Below, piece after piece: positions 8,520 to 17,123 of a stretch of DNA of 64,000 nt. The notes under the pieces were generated by a model that saw only the letters and a list, made by a program, of their open reading frames with translations, searched no databases and had not been told where the DNA came from. A program made the position numbers and the translations under genes. Positions within the stretch are counted from its first letter, which is position 1; the number at the start of each line of letters is the position of its first letter. The DNA comes from Bacteroidota bacterium (GTDB taxonomy: Bacteria; Bacteroidota; Ignavibacteria; Ignavibacteriales; Melioribacteraceae): positions 15,392-79,391 of the forward strand of contig JAEXUB010000272.1 of assembly GCA_023453125.1 (NCBI GenBank), in the 5' to 3' direction.

Positions 8520-8541
8520 ATATTTCCGCGGGTAATTAAAA

Positions 8542-9807
8542 ATGAAAAAAATAATTTTCGCATTGTTGATCTTTCTGCCCTTCCTTGCAAATGCACAAAA
8601 CATTAATGGCAGATTATCTTCGGCGCTATACACTTTCGAGAGATTTGATACCCAGAATTCATCGGAAAAATATATTAGAACCTTTGAAAACATCGGATTG
8701 AACTTTAACCTGGGAAAATTCTCCCTCGTTACAAGAACAAATATCGAAGCCAATATCGGAAATTCACTCGATAACGATCCGAGAGTCCGGTTTTATAATT
8801 TATATCTCGAAGCCAGAAAGCTTTTTGACATTGCCACCGTTAAAATTGGCCGTCAGTCCAACTTCAATAATGTTGCGGGAGGATTGTTCGACGGTATCGA
8901 TTTGAAACTCGAAAAATGGGATTTCAAAGTAAGCGGTTTTTACGGGGGCAATGTGCCCGCTTTTCAAAAGCTTGAGCTGACCGATGACTGGAAGAACGAT
9001 TACATTATGGGGGGCAAAATTGAAACCGGTATTATTCCCAATACCTATTTTGCCTTCAGCTATATTGATAAAAACTTCAAGGCTGTAGATTATACTTCAC
9101 TGAGAATCAATAACAATCTCGACCCGATTCAGGTACTGATTCAGCAGAAATCAAATCAGTATAAATTTATAAGCGGCGAAGCTTCCTATTTTATGGATAA
9201 TATCTTCAATGTCTACGCACAATACGATTACGACCTTAATTTCAAAGAAACGGCTAAGTTTGAAGTTACAGGACGTTACGAACAGATTAAAGATCTTGGC
9301 ATTGAAGTTTATTACAACTACCGCCAGCCCCTCATCCGCTATAATTCAATTTTCTCCGTATTCGATTACGGCAATACTTGGGAAATTGAAGGAAGCGTAG
9401 ATTATAAGATTTTCGACTGGCTTACAGTATATGAAAAATTCGCTCATGTAAAATATCAGGATGCTACCTCTCAGCGTTTTACATTAGGCTTATCCTCTGA
9501 ATTCGGAAGCATCAGTTACAGAAAGAATTTAGGGTATGCCGGGGAACTTGACGCGGTTTCTCTCTTTACAGGTCATTCTTTCTTCGACGGTTTTTTAACT
9601 CCTTCGGTAGGTATTTCCTTTACCAAATACAAACTTAGCGAAGAAGATGCTGTTAATAACCTTACAAGCATATTGGCCGGTTTTAACCTGCGCCCCTGGA
9701 AGAATTTCTCTTTCGATTTGCAGGGTCAATATATGGACAATAAGATCTATAAGAACGATTTCCGCTTGTTAGCTAAAATTAATTATTGGTTTAACACTAA
9801 TTTATAA
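8542..9807 (+). CDS. Outer-membrane beta-barrel protein (putative porin of an electron conduit)
   Basis: A signal peptide (1-18, ending LANAQ) precedes ~400 residues of alternating polar/hydrophobic strands rich in Tyr/Phe, ending in an aromatic-hydrophobic C-terminus (INYWFNTNL), as in outer-membrane barrels. No cysteine or haem motif is present. It begins 22 bp after the tetrahaem gene and ends 6 bp before a 14-haem cytochrome gene, which is followed by a haem lipoprotein. That order matches porin-cytochrome complexes (Geobacter OmbB/OmaB/OmcB; Shewanella MtrB/A/C) in function, though no sequence relationship to MtrB or OmbB is visible by eye. Barrel call is good; the conduit role is inferred. 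Confidence 0.75.
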   Translation: MKKIIFALLIFLPFLANAQNINGRLSSALYTFERFDTQNSSEKYIRTFENIGLNFNLGKFSLVTRTNIEANIGNSLDNDPRVRFYNLYLEARKLFDIATVKIGRQSNFNNVAGGLFDGIDLKLEKWDFKVSGFYGGNVPAFQKLELTDDWKNDYIMGGKIETGIIPNTYFAFSYIDKNFKAVDYTSLRINNNLDPIQVLIQQKSNQYKFISGEASYFMDNIFNVYAQYDYDLNFKETAKFEVTGRYEQIKDLGIEVYYNYRQPLIRYNSIFSVFDYGNTWEIEGSVDYKIFDWLTVYEKFAHVKYQDATSQRFTLGLSSEFGSISYRKNLGYAGELDAVSLFTGHSFFDGFLTPSVGISFTKYKLSEEDAVNNLTSILAGFNLRPWKNFSFDLQGQYMDNKIYKNDFRLLAKINYWFNTNL

Positions 9808-9813
9808 GACATC

Positions 9814-11016
9814 ATGAAAATAAAACACATATACCTTGTATTGTCATTATTCGTTCTTTCTTTTCTGGCAATTGCAGCCATTTCCGCTACGGCTGTTACA
9901 GAAAGCAAGACAAATAAAGACATTATTAAATTCTCGCATAAAAAGCATGAAAGTGTTGAGTGTGCCGCCTGCCATAAAGGTGTTGCGGAAAGTACTTCTT
10001 TGAACACACGGCTGCTTCCTGAAAAAGCTGCCTGCGCCGATTGTCATGATGTTGAAGATGACAAAAACTGCAACTTATGCCATTATCAGGATAAATACGA
10101 AGCCCTGGTTAAAAAAGAAGCAGGAGTTTATTTTAACCATAAATTCCATATTGCCGACCAGAAACAGGAGGACTGCCAATCGTGCCATAAAGGTATGATT
10201 CAGGCCGATTACAGTGCCGAAGTTAAAGCCCCTCAGATGGACGGATGCTATACCTGCCACAATAACAAAACCAATGCATCTGAGTATTGCGAGAGCTGCC
10301 ATATTTCTACGGTTAATCTCCTCCCGGCAGACCACAGATCGGCCGGCTTCCTTAAAGGACACAAAATTCAGGCAAAAACAGGAAAGAATAATTGTGCTAT
10401 GTGCCACGATAATGCTTTCTGCGAAGCCTGTCACGTTTCAACAACGGCAATTACACAAAAAAACACAAAGACTGATTTCTATGCGCCTCTTACAACCTAC
10501 AGTTTAGTTGACGGCGCAAAGCAGCAGGCTATTACCCGCGTGCACGATTTGAATTTCAAATTCACACACGGCATCGATTCGAAGAGCAAGACCTCGGAAT
10601 GCCAGACCTGTCATAATAAGGAAACATTCTGCGCCGAATGCCACGATTCGAAAGGGGGCGATTTCGCTATTGCAGGTATGATTCCCTCGAATCATAAAAA
10701 AGCCGGTTTCGTTACAATCGGAGTTGGCACCGGCGGTGGAATTCATGCGGTTCAGGCCCGCCGCGATATAGAAAAATGTGCTTCCTGCCACGATGTTCAG
10801 GGAGGCGACGCTAACTGCGTTTTATGCCATACTGATAATGACGGCATTAAAGGCACTAATCCGAAAACCCATATTAAAAACTATATGCGCAGTAGTAAAG
10901 GCGATTGGCATTCAGATCAGGGATCTGTCTGCTTTAACTGCCATATTGACGCGAATGCCCGTCCTACCGGTATTGCCGGTAACGGATTCTGCGGTTACTG
11001 CCATACTAGAAAATAA
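9814..11016 (+). CDS. 14-haem periplasmic cytochrome c
   Basis: An N-terminal hydrophobic signal or anchor (residues 5-27) is followed by 14 CxxCH motifs, from residue 50 to 393. The N-terminal part has class III (c3/c7-like) spacing: histidines such as HKKH and FNHKFH precede the Cys pairs by about ten residues. The last part has tight pairs such as NCAMCH-x3-FCEACH. It starts 6 bp after the barrel gene, so the two are surely co-transcribed. By analogy with MtrA/OmaB it would plug the barrel and carry electrons across the outer membrane; this is an inference from order and haem content. A signal-anchor topology cannot be excluded. Confidence 0.87.
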   Translation: MKIKHIYLVLSLFVLSFLAIAAISATAVTESKTNKDIIKFSHKKHESVECAACHKGVAESTSLNTRLLPEKAACADCHDVEDDKNCNLCHYQDKYEALVKKEAGVYFNHKFHIADQKQEDCQSCHKGMIQADYSAEVKAPQMDGCYTCHNNKTNASEYCESCHISTVNLLPADHRSAGFLKGHKIQAKTGKNNCAMCHDNAFCEACHVSTTAITQKNTKTDFYAPLTTYSLVDGAKQQAITRVHDLNFKFTHGIDSKSKTSECQTCHNKETFCAECHDSKGGDFAIAGMIPSNHKKAGFVTIGVGTGGGIHAVQARRDIEKCASCHDVQGGDANCVLCHTDNDGIKGTNPKTHIKNYMRSSKGDWHSDQGSVCFNCHIDANARPTGIAGNGFCGYCHTRK

Positions 11017-11035
11017 TTAAACTGACAGGTTGATT

Positions 11036-12052
11036 ATGCGAAACATTAAATATTATTTTTTACTGATACCATTTGTTTTATTTGTTGTTACTTCCTGCAG
11101 CGACTTGAAAGATAACCTTTCCGCTCCGGAACCTATTTCCGTTCACGGAAAGGATGTAATGAATTCGAATGCAGATATGTTCCATGGACGTATCCTGACA
11201 TCCCAGGGGCTGAATCAGTGCCGCGAATGCCACTCCAGAGATTTCTCCGGGGGCACCGCTAAGGTTAGCTGCGCCGGATGTCATTCCGGCATTACCGTGC
11301 ATAAACCGGGTATTGTCGACGTAAATTCTGCCGATTTTCACGCGAAATTTATAAAGAATACTGTCTGGGATATGACCAAATGCTCACAGTGTCACGGTTC
11401 TACTTACGGCGGCGGAACTGCCAGTCCTTCCTGCAACACATGCCACTCAGGCTCTAACGGCCCAGAAGCATGCAATACCTGCCACGGCGATTTCAGCAAC
11501 CAGCAAAAAATTGCACCTCCCCGTGCTCTTGACGGCTCTACTGCTGTTACATCACCTAAGGTAGGCGCTCACGACCTACACCTTTTCAATGCGGCTATGG
11601 GTGAAAAAGCGGCTTGTAACGACTGCCATACAGTACCAACCCGATTGACATCGGCAGGACATATAGACAATGATGGAAAGGCGGAAGTATCATTCCTTAC
11701 CAATAAGACAGGAATGGGTACCATTGCCGGCTCATACAGCTTTACAACAAATAAGTGTTCAAATACATATTGCCACGGAAACTTTGAGTTAAACCGTTCA
11801 AATTCTTCCTACCAGTTCATCTTCTCGGCCGATAAAATGACCGGTTTAAAGAAAGAAGTTCTATGGACAAAGGTTGACGGTACCCAGACAACCTGCGGTT
11901 CATGCCATGGTTTACCCCCAGAAGGACACATTTCCTATTCACTCAATACCTGTACAATCTGCCACCAGGGAGTTGTAGATAATAAGGGTAAAATAGTTAA
12001 TGCCTCCCTTCATATTAACGGTAAAGTCAATGTATTTGGCTTAGAATATTAG
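11036..12052 (+). CDS. Nine-haem outer-surface lipoprotein cytochrome with one CxxxxCH motif
   Basis: A type II signal peptide carries the lipobox VTSC (lipidated Cys at residue 21). Eight CxxCH motifs plus one longer CSNTYCH (C-x4-CH) motif follow, the latter as in the Geobacter CxxxxCH-type cytochromes. The body is Gly/Ser-rich between motifs, unlike the Lys-rich periplasmic cytochromes upstream. I chose the ATG at 11036; an in-frame TTG at 11030 would overlap the AGG ribosome-binding region. Last gene of the cytochrome block, directly before a strong terminator. Position and lipidation suggest the external terminus of the conduit, passing electrons to extracellular acceptors. Surface exposure is predicted, not shown. 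Confidence 0.87.
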   Translation: MRNIKYYFLLIPFVLFVVTSCSDLKDNLSAPEPISVHGKDVMNSNADMFHGRILTSQGLNQCRECHSRDFSGGTAKVSCAGCHSGITVHKPGIVDVNSADFHAKFIKNTVWDMTKCSQCHGSTYGGGTASPSCNTCHSGSNGPEACNTCHGDFSNQQKIAPPRALDGSTAVTSPKVGAHDLHLFNAAMGEKAACNDCHTVPTRLTSAGHIDNDGKAEVSFLTNKTGMGTIAGSYSFTTNKCSNTYCHGNFELNRSNSSYQFIFSADKMTGLKKEVLWTKVDGTQTTCGSCHGLPPEGHISYSLNTCTICHQGVVDNKGKIVNASLHINGKVNVFGLEY

Positions 12053-12067
12053 TTTTCAGCTCGTTTT

Positions 12068-12096
12068 AAGCCCGGCCTTAAGCCGGGCTTTTTTTT
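12068..12096 (+). terminator. Rho-independent terminator after the cytochrome block
   Basis: Perfect 9-bp GC-rich stem AAGCCCGGC / GCCGGGCTT with a 5-nt loop, followed by a run of T. It lies 16 bp after the haem lipoprotein stop codon and separates the cytochrome block from the haem-biosynthesis run. Confidence 0.92.
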
Positions 12097-12184
12097 GCCC
12101 TTTAATATCCCACTTTTAGTCCCTTTTTTACCTATTATTTCTTAAATTTAAAGACTATTTTTTTACTTTCAGTATTATTGAAAT

Positions 12185-13009
12185 ATGGCCAGTACAATTA
12201 ACATATTGAATCTGCTTTTGCCTCTTTTATACGGAGCTACGGCTGCGGTTTATGCACTCGATTTTATTAAGGAAAAACTCCCTTTCCAAAATTCAAAAAG
12301 AGTTTTTCTCCTTATTTCTATTCTGGCGCATCTTTTTTACCTTTACAGCCGTACAGTTGAGTATAACCACACTCCGATTACGAATAAATTTGAGATTTTC
12401 TCTGTCCTCGCTTTTTCTATTGCCTTATCTTATTTCATATTGGAGCTGCTGACCGATATAAGAAGAACCGGGGCGTTTATAATTTTTATTTCCCTTTTAT
12501 TTCAGCTTATCTCCTCCCTGTTCATCACCCATAACTATTCGGTGCCCGAAGTACTTCGTAACCGGATGCTCGGCCTCCACGTTATAAGCGCTCTTCTCGG
12601 CTATTCCGGATTCGCAATTTCGGCAGTTTATGGGATATTATTCCTGACACTCTACAAAAATCTGAAAACAAATAAATTCGGCCTCTTCTTCAACAGGCTC
12701 CCCAGTCTCGAAATACTTGAACAGTTAAGTTTTTATTCCTTTGTAATTGGATTTATTCTTCTTACTGTTGCCATTATTATAGGCTTTATATGGCTGCCCC
12801 AGGCATTTCCTAATTTCAGTTATGCCGATCCGAAACTTATTGCCACATTTATTGTATGGGTCTTTTACGGCGCAGGCATAATAAGCAAAATGATGGCAAA
12901 CTGGTATGGTAAAAAAGTAGTAGGATTTTCAATTGCAGGATTTATTCTGGTAATTCTATCATTGATAATAACAAGCCAACTGGCTCAATCATTTCATTCA
13001 TTTTATTGA
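12185..13009 (+). CDS. CcsA/HemX-like cytochrome c assembly membrane protein
   Basis: 274 residues with about eight transmembrane helices. The region around residues 196-225 (GFIWLPQAF, then ADPKLIATFIVWVFYG) matches the haem-handling segment of the CcsA/CcmC/HemX superfamily, although the full WWD motif is degenerate. It leads the haem operon, 15 bp before hemA, exactly where HemX lies in Bacillus and relatives. Two roles are possible: haem export and cytochrome c maturation (CcsA), or control of glutamyl-tRNA reductase level (HemX). The degenerate WWD and the hemA linkage favour HemX-like; the 62-haem demand next door would fit either. No ResB/CcsB partner lies in the window. Confidence 0.78.
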   Translation: MASTINILNLLLPLLYGATAAVYALDFIKEKLPFQNSKRVFLLISILAHLFYLYSRTVEYNHTPITNKFEIFSVLAFSIALSYFILELLTDIRRTGAFIIFISLLFQLISSLFITHNYSVPEVLRNRMLGLHVISALLGYSGFAISAVYGILFLTLYKNLKTNKFGLFFNRLPSLEILEQLSFYSFVIGFILLTVAIIIGFIWLPQAFPNFSYADPKLIATFIVWVFYGAGIISKMMANWYGKKVVGFSIAGFILVILSLIITSQLAQSFHSFY

Positions 13010-13024
13010 GAAATACCAAGCGAA

Positions 13025-14311
13025 ATGAATTTAGCAGGAATTTCATTAAATCATAAAACCGCCCCAATTGAATTGCGGGAAGCTCTCCATTTAAGCAAAG
13101 AGGAAATTACAGAGTTTATTCCCCGGCTCAAAAAGGAGCACCTCGATGCAGGATTTGTAATCTCAACCTGCAATCGGACGGAAGTATTCGGCTTCCTAAA
13201 AAATAATTCTTTAGACATTGCCCCGATTATTAACAGCCTTATAGATTTTAAGCCCGTCACAGGAATAAAACCGCAGAACTTTAACAGATTTTATTCCTGC
13301 AGCGCAATGAAACATGTTTTCTCCGTTGCCACCGGAATTGAATCTTTGATTGTCGGCGACAGCCAGATACTCGGACAGGTAAAAGAATCTTTTGAAATAT
13401 CAGAGGACCTCAATTTTGCCGATTCAATCCTAAAGAAATTTTTCGATTCAACAATCCGTGTAGGCAAACGGGCAATAAGAGAAACTAGCATTGGAGAAGG
13501 AGCAGTCTCTATAAGCTACGCTGCCGTTCAGGTTGTTGAAAAAATCTTTTCGAATCTTAACCGCAAGTCTGCCCTTGTAATCGGGGCAGGTGAGACCGGT
13601 AACCTTGCAGCAGTGCATCTGCGCGATAAGGGTGTAGGGAAAATTGCTATCTCAAACAGGACAATTGAAAGAGCGGAAAAACTTGCCGAAAAAATTCACG
13701 GCGAAATTGTCCCATTCCAATTCCTTAAAGAGCAGATTCATAACTTTGATATAATTATCAGCGCCACCAGTTCAGAAAGCCTAATCCTGACTCAGGGAGA
13801 TATTCAAACCGCAGTTAAAAAAAGGAAAGGGGCTCCCATTTGCATTGTGGATATTGCATTACCGAGGGATATTGATCCTGAAGTTAAGAAAATTGACAGC
13901 GTGTTTTATAACGACATCGATTCTCTTAAAATAATTGTAGACCAGAATATTCAGAAGAGAATTAACCAGATTCCCGATGTTGAAAAAATTATAATGGAAG
14001 AAATGGTCGGATTTGTCGGCTGGTACAATACTCTTGAAGTGGTCCCTACAATCAAGTCCGTACGCGACTTTTTTGAGACAATACGGACCGACGAAATTGA
14101 GAAAATAAAGCATAAAGTATCGGATGAGGACTTTGCCAAATTAGATGATATGACCAGGAGAATGATTGGAAGGATTCTTCACAATCCTACTATTAAACTC
14201 CGCTCTCTTGCAGAGTCAGGAATTAATTATCAGGATTTAGCCAATTATTCGCTGATTCTGAAAGAACTTTTCGATATAGAAAATAAATTAAAAGAAAATC
14301 AAAAGGATTAA
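13025..14311 (+). CDS. hemA: Glutamyl-tRNA reductase
   Basis: First committed step of C5 tetrapyrrole synthesis: NADPH-dependent reduction of glutamyl-tRNA to glutamate-1-semialdehyde. 428 residues, the normal length. The catalytic Cys is C49 in STCNRTEVF, the conserved GDSQILGQVK segment follows, the NADPH-binding Rossmann region lies near residues 180-200 (ALVIGAGETGNLAA), and the C-terminal helical dimerisation domain is complete. It is the second gene of the run; hemC starts 3 bp after its stop codon. The substrate for HemL, last gene of the same run, is this enzyme's product. Confidence 0.97.
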   Translation: MNLAGISLNHKTAPIELREALHLSKEEITEFIPRLKKEHLDAGFVISTCNRTEVFGFLKNNSLDIAPIINSLIDFKPVTGIKPQNFNRFYSCSAMKHVFSVATGIESLIVGDSQILGQVKESFEISEDLNFADSILKKFFDSTIRVGKRAIRETSIGEGAVSISYAAVQVVEKIFSNLNRKSALVIGAGETGNLAAVHLRDKGVGKIAISNRTIERAEKLAEKIHGEIVPFQFLKEQIHNFDIIISATSSESLILTQGDIQTAVKKRKGAPICIVDIALPRDIDPEVKKIDSVFYNDIDSLKIIVDQNIQKRINQIPDVEKIIMEEMVGFVGWYNTLEVVPTIKSVRDFFETIRTDEIEKIKHKVSDEDFAKLDDMTRRMIGRILHNPTIKLRSLAESGINYQDLANYSLILKELFDIENKLKENQKD

Positions 14312-14314
14312 ATT

Positions 14315-15268
14315 TTGAAAGAGACAGCAAAAGAAAGATTAGTCATAGGCACACGCGGAAGCGAACTTGCCCTTTGGCAGGCTTATCATATAAAGACTCT
14401 TCTGGAAAAGAAGAACAAAAACATTTATGTGGAAATCAACATCATAAAGACCAAGGGGGACAAGATTCTTGATGTAGCCCTCTCCAAGATTGGCGATAAA
14501 GGGCTTTTTACAAAGGAACTCGAGAATGAGCTACTGGCGGGAACAATTGACATTGCAGTTCACAGTTTGAAAGACCTTCAGACGAAGCTTCCTGCAGGGC
14601 TTATGATAGGGGCAATAACAAAACGCCACAAAGTACAGGATGTATTAATTGCCCGCAAAAAAGGAGTTAAAATAAATTCCTTAAAAGAAAATGCGGTTGT
14701 TGCCACCGGTTCATTAAGAAGAAAAGCCCAGCTTCTGCACCTGCGCCCCGATATAACCACTGTTGAATTAAGGGGAAACGTACCTTCCAGAATTAAAAAG
14801 TTTCTCGATTCCAAATGGGATGCGATAATTCTGGCAAGAGCAGGGGTTGAAAGGCTTAAACTCGATAAATATATATCATCGGTAATAAGCACAAAAGATA
14901 TTCTTCCGGCAGTAGGACAGGGCGCTCTTGCAATTGAAGTTAAAAAGACAAACAAGCTTGCCTTAAATGCCCTCAAGAATATAAATGACGAAAAGACTTA
15001 CATTGCTGCCCTTGCCGAAAGGTCATTTTTAAGAGAGCTTGAAGGAGGATGCCAGGTGCCTATTGGAGCTTTTGCCGAAGTAAAAACCGAAGGCCTCTAT
15101 CTGGACGGATTTGTGGGAGAAACCGACGGTTCAATTACCTTCAGAAAGAAAATTAAAGGTTCTAAAAAGAATCCGGAGCTTTTGGGTAAAAAGCTTGCAG
15201 GCGAGATGAAGAAAGCAGGTGCAGGCACGGTTTTAAAAAGAATCTATTCAGAGCTCAGGAAAAAATGA
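14315..15268 (+). CDS. hemC: Porphobilinogen deaminase (hydroxymethylbilane synthase)
   Basis: Polymerises four porphobilinogens into hydroxymethylbilane. 317 residues. The dipyrromethane cofactor is attached to C246 (GGCQVPIGAF), and the conserved basic and acidic active-site segments are present (GTRGSELAL, HSLKDL, GSLRRKAQL, GQGALAIE). TTG start: AAAAGGA ends 7 bases upstream, and the protein begins at the usual place relative to the GTRGS motif. The stop codon overlaps the hemD start (ATGA), implying translational coupling. Confidence 0.96.
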   Translation: MKETAKERLVIGTRGSELALWQAYHIKTLLEKKNKNIYVEINIIKTKGDKILDVALSKIGDKGLFTKELENELLAGTIDIAVHSLKDLQTKLPAGLMIGAITKRHKVQDVLIARKKGVKINSLKENAVVATGSLRRKAQLLHLRPDITTVELRGNVPSRIKKFLDSKWDAIILARAGVERLKLDKYISSVISTKDILPAVGQGALAIEVKKTNKLALNALKNINDEKTYIAALAERSFLRELEGGCQVPIGAFAEVKTEGLYLDGFVGETDGSITFRKKIKGSKKNPELLGKKLAGEMKKAGAGTVLKRIYSELRKK

Positions 15269-16041
15269 GTTCTCTGAAGGGAAAAATAATTGCAGTTACC
15301 AAAAGCAGGAAAACTGTTGAATCGGCTTTTAAGGAATTAATTGATCTGGGAGCCGAGATTGTATGCATTCCCTCCATAAATATTGTCCCAATCGAAAATA
15401 ATTCTCTATTCGAAAATGCAGTGGACAATATTGGGCAATTCGATTACCTTGTTTTCACTTCTGCTTCGGGAGTGGAATTCTATAAAAAGTTGGTTGATGA
15501 AAGAAGGATTGTACCTGATTACAAAGCCTTAAAAGTCGCCTGTGTAGGAATAAAAACTGCTGATTACTGCAAAGATCTCGGAATACCTGTTAGCATTATC
15601 CCCCGTTTCTACAGTGCGGCAGGACTAGCAGAAGAACTTGTAAATTCAGGCTTATTAGGGAAAAAGATTCTTATTCCCACTTCATCAATCGCCCGCGAAG
15701 AGCTTTCGAATCTTTTAAAGGCAGCGGGAGCCGATGTGCAGTCTATACCTGTTTACCAGACAAAGATGCCGGGCTTGGACGAGATTGATGAAATACGAAA
15801 TACGTTTGAAAAAAAGAAAATAGATTTAATAGTGTTTACAAGCCCTTCCAATTTTTCGAATTTTCTGGTTATCTTTAACATTTCTAACCCGTCCCAATTC
15901 TTAAAGGATTACCGAATCGGAGCAATTGGGCACACTACAAGAAATGCAATTGCCGGTTCGCAGGTTAATGTTGATATTGTTCCTGAAGAATTCTCATTGG
16001 AGGGAATTGCAAAATCCATTATAAGTTTTTATAAAAAATAA
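15265..16041 (+). CDS. hemD: Uroporphyrinogen-III synthase
   Basis: Cyclises hydroxymethylbilane to uroporphyrinogen III with inversion of ring D. 258 residues, typical length. The family is poorly conserved, but recognisable elements are present: VTKSR near the N-terminus, DYLVFTSASGVEF, VGIKTAD, IPTSSIAREEL and DLIVFTSPSNFSNF. The start overlaps the hemC stop by 4 bases. Position between hemC and hemE makes the call secure. Confidence 0.93.
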   Translation: MSSLKGKIIAVTKSRKTVESAFKELIDLGAEIVCIPSINIVPIENNSLFENAVDNIGQFDYLVFTSASGVEFYKKLVDERRIVPDYKALKVACVGIKTADYCKDLGIPVSIIPRFYSAAGLAEELVNSGLLGKKILIPTSSIAREELSNLLKAAGADVQSIPVYQTKMPGLDEIDEIRNTFEKKKIDLIVFTSPSNFSNFLVIFNISNPSQFLKDYRIGAIGHTTRNAIAGSQVNVDIVPEEFSLEGIAKSIISFYKK

Positions 16042-16056
16042 AATACAGAGGAAATA

Positions 16057-17109
16057 TTGGAAAAGTTACAAAATGATTTATTTCTAAGAGCAATCAGGAA
16101 AGAAAAAATAGATACTACCCCGATATGGATTATGAGACAGGCAGGCAGATACCTTCCCGAATACCGGGCTGTAAGAGAAAAATCTGATTTCCTATCGATG
16201 TGCAAGACTCCGGAACTTGCGGCAGAAGTTACAATTCAGCCGGTTGATTTAATTGGCGTTGATGCCGCAATCCTTTTTTCGGATATTCTTGTAATACCCG
16301 AAGCCATGGGACTGCACCTTGAGATGAATGAAGGCAAAGGTCCTATATTCCATAATCCGGTAAGAAACCTGGAGGATGTTAAAAACTTAAAGGCAATAGA
16401 TCCTTTTAAAGAGCTTAAGTATGTAATGGATGCCGTTACTCTTACAAAAAAGGAATTAAACGGGCGCGTTCCATTAATTGGTTTTGCAGGCTCTCCATGG
16501 ACCTTATTGACCTATATGGTTGAAGGGAAAGGCTCTAAGAACTTTTCCGAGATTAAAAAATTCATCTACCGCAATCCAATAGCCGCTCATGAGGCACTTG
16601 CAAAACTTGCAGATGCCGTTGCAGCATACCTTTCGGCTAAAATTGAGTCGGGTGTTAATGCCGTCCAGATTTTCGATACCTGGGGGGGGCTCCTTTCGGA
16701 AAACGATTTCCGCGAGTTCTCCCTTGCATATATGCAAAGAGTTATCTCCCAGTTAAAGAGAACTAATCAGCCCGTTATTGTTTTTGCAAAAGGGGTTCAT
16801 CATTCCCTCAATTTAATGGCCGGTTCCGGTGCTGATATGATAGGGCTTGACTGGACGATGGATCTGGGCTCTGTAAGGAAGCAAATTGGAAAAAAAGTGT
16901 CACTGCAGGGAAATCTCGATCCGACCGTATTGTACGGTGATGAAAACTTCATTAGAAGCGAAGCCGTAAAGGTTCTTAATTCATTCGGAAGCGGAAGCGG
17001 ACATGTATTTAACCTAGGGCACGGAATTCTCCCCGACATAGCTCCCGAAAATGCCAAAGCCCTTGTAAATATTGTACACGAAGAAAGCAGAAAAATGCAT
17101 CTTGCATAA
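16057..17109 (+). CDS. hemE: Uroporphyrinogen decarboxylase
   Basis: Removes four acetate carboxyls from uroporphyrinogen III to give coproporphyrinogen III. 350 residues. The signature PIWIMRQAGRYLPEYR occurs at residues ~22-37, and the second conserved motif GFAGSPWTLLTYMVEG around 146. TTG start at 16057, preceded by AGAGGA; this places the RQAGRY motif at the expected distance from the N-terminus. hemN starts 14 bp downstream. Confidence 0.97.
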   Translation: MEKLQNDLFLRAIRKEKIDTTPIWIMRQAGRYLPEYRAVREKSDFLSMCKTPELAAEVTIQPVDLIGVDAAILFSDILVIPEAMGLHLEMNEGKGPIFHNPVRNLEDVKNLKAIDPFKELKYVMDAVTLTKKELNGRVPLIGFAGSPWTLLTYMVEGKGSKNFSEIKKFIYRNPIAAHEALAKLADAVAAYLSAKIESGVNAVQIFDTWGGLLSENDFREFSLAYMQRVISQLKRTNQPVIVFAKGVHHSLNLMAGSGADMIGLDWTMDLGSVRKQIGKKVSLQGNLDPTVLYGDENFIRSEAVKVLNSFGSGSGHVFNLGHGILPDIAPENAKALVNIVHEESRKMHLA

Positions 17110-17123
17110 GTGAAAGGAAAGAA

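Noticed and set aside
10075..10434. 119-codon frame on the minus strand inside the 14-haem gene
   Set aside because: Antisense to a strongly coding cytochrome frame, with no RBS or recognisable protein; the same holds for other antisense frames in the cytochrome genes.
2631..11016. Nitrite reductase (NrfA) or octahaem hydroxylamine/nitrite enzymes
   Set aside because: Every haem motif is CxxCH or CxxxxCH; there is no CxxCK and no matching length or order.
14578..14976. 132-codon minus-strand frame inside hemC
   Set aside because: Antisense shadow; hemC is complete and canonical.
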